Assembly: GCA_018713325.1 (NCBI GenBank)
Contig: DVFJ01000006.1
Span: 124,001-188,000 of the forward strand
Source: Candidatus Onthenecus intestinigallinarum
GTDB lineage: Bacteria > Bacillota > Clostridia > Christensenellales > Aristaeellaceae
Direction: 5' to 3'
DNA length: 64,000 nucleotides
Shown here in pieces: positions 63,263 through 64,000 of the stretch (position 1 is its first letter; the number at the start of each line of letters is the position of its first letter). Below the pieces are notes generated by a model. The model was not told where the DNA came from. It was given only the letters and a program-made list of their open reading frames with translations, and did no database searches. Made by a program: the position numbers and the translations under genes.

Positions 63263-64000
63263 TTGGCCAAGATCGGTTTTGACAACGACAAGTACATCGC
63301 CATGCAGTCCGAGCAGATTCGAAAGCGCATCTCGGAGTTTGGCGGCAAGCTGTACCTGGAGTTTGGCGGCAAGCTCTTTGACGACTTCCACGCCTCGCGC
63401 GTGCTGCCGGGCTTCAAGCCGGACAGCAAGATGAACATGCTGCTCAAGCTCAAGGATCAGGCGGAGATCGTCATCACGATCAGCGCCGCGGCGATCGACA
63501 GCAACAAGCGGCGCGGCGACCTGGGCATCACCTACGACGAGGACGTGATGCGCCTGATCGACGCCTTCCGCGAGATCGGGCTGTACGTGGGCAGCGTGGT
63601 CATCACGCAGTACAAGGGCCAGCGCACGGCCGACGCCTTCCGCAAGCGCCTGCGCGCGCAGGGCATCAAGGTCTTCCGCCATTACGTCATCGAAGGCTAT
63701 CCCTCCAACGTGCCCGTCATCGTCAGCGAGCAGGGCTATGGAAGGAATGACTACATCGAGACAGAGCGCTCGCTCATCGTCGTCACCGCGCCCGGCCCGG
63801 GCAGCGGCAAGATGGCGACGTGCCTGTCGCAGCTGTACCACGAGCACAAGCGCGGCGTGAAGGCGGGCTATGCCAAGTTCGAGACCTTCCCCATCTGGAA
63901 CCTGCCGCTCAAGCACCCGGTCAACCTCGCCTACGAGGCCGCGACCGCAGACCTGAACGACGTGAACATGATCGACCCGTTCCACCTGCAGGCCTATGGC
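63263..64000 (+). CDS. DUF1846 family protein (partial, runs off the window)
   Basis: First 246 codons of a protein whose full family length is about 495 aa. It opens [21 protein letters not shown] with the conserved [23 protein letters not shown], and later [22 protein letters not shown], a phosphate-loop-like segment. The family is widely conserved in Bacillota; its structure is known but its function is not settled. The start is TTG 63263 with GGAGGAGGAA upstream. It follows the HAD gene by 43 bp and may be co-transcribed. Confidence 0.93.
   Translation, partial: MAKIGFDNDKYIAMQSEQIRKRISEFGGKLYLEFGGKLFDDFHASRVLPGFKPDSKMNMLLKLKDQAEIVITISAAAIDSNKRRGDLGITYDEDVMRLIDAFREIGLYVGSVVITQYKGQRTADAFRKRLRAQGIKVFRHYVIEGYPSNVPVIVSEQGYGRNDYIETERSLIVVTAPGPGSGKMATCLSQLYHEHKRGVKAGYAKFETFPIWNLPLKHPVNLAYEAATADLNDVNMIDPFHLQAYG

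Overview
The window is a 64 kb stretch of a high-GC (roughly 65%) genome with dense, short-spaced genes, strong AGGAGG-type ribosome binding sites, frequent GTG/TTG starts, canonical TTGACA/TATAAT promoters with 17-bp spacers, a T-box leader and an L20-type leader. These are Bacillota traits. A sigma-K gene, the spore protease gpr next to spoIIP, a YhcN/YlaJ lipoprotein, GerMN proteins and lonB point to an endospore-forming member of the Clostridia. The GC content and the two-gene minimal SUF system suggest a Christensenellales-like gut lineage, but that placement is inference. I see no insertion sequences, prophage, CRISPR array, rRNA or tRNA; this is ordinary chromosomal backbone.

Layout. 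0-7.5 kb: an XRE regulator, sigK, an M24 peptidase, efp, a CD1247-type zinc-ribbon protein, a tandem pair of SH3-VanW exported proteins and surE. 7.5-12.8 kb: an RpiR regulator, a BaiN-type flavoprotein and a three-gene glycerol-3-phosphate-oxidase-like set (GlpA-like with a BFD iron-sulfur domain, a second flavoprotein, DUF1667). 12.9-18.4 kb: a TGS-nucleoside kinase, a sporulation lipoprotein, a DUF6512 membrane protein and, convergent and overlapping with it, a shortened NdvB (cyclic beta-glucan synthase) relative. 18.6-26.9 kb: the protein-quality cluster tig-clpP-clpX-lonB-lon-ysxC. 26.9-38 kb: a D,D-carboxypeptidase on the minus strand, then a 9.3-kb co-directional run: response regulator, histidine kinase, two GerMN proteins, a P-type-ATPase-like pseudoenzyme, comEC and holA. 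38-46.9 kb: rpsT (minus), gpr-spoIIP, murI, an EF-G-like GTPase, a 1-phosphofructokinase-type kinase with a GNAT and a cyclase, and galE. 46.9-50.5 kb: a minus-strand operon of a FAD protein and a YgiQ radical-SAM protein. 50.5-56.2 kb: T-box-thrS, L20-leader-infC-rpmI-rplT, a TrmH-type methyltransferase and ilvA. 56.2-64 kb: a PH-domain protein, two Gfo/Idh/MocA dehydrogenases divergent from an AraC regulator, a sufC-sufB-ZIP operon below an IscR-type palindrome, a beta-phosphoglucomutase-like HAD and the start of a DUF1846 gene cut by the window end.

The most unusual items are two degraded enzyme relatives kept as long open frames: a P-type-ATPase-like protein (33428-34627) in which the phosphorylated Asp aligns with His, and an NdvB-like protein (15947-18442) that keeps the fold landmarks but has lost the TLDADT motif and the C-terminal GH94 part. 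Regulatory highlights are the threonine T-box, the L20 leader with a probable AUC start for infC, and a perfect match to the IscR type-1 core upstream of the SUF-ZIP operon. All family assignments are by eye from motifs; no database search was run.
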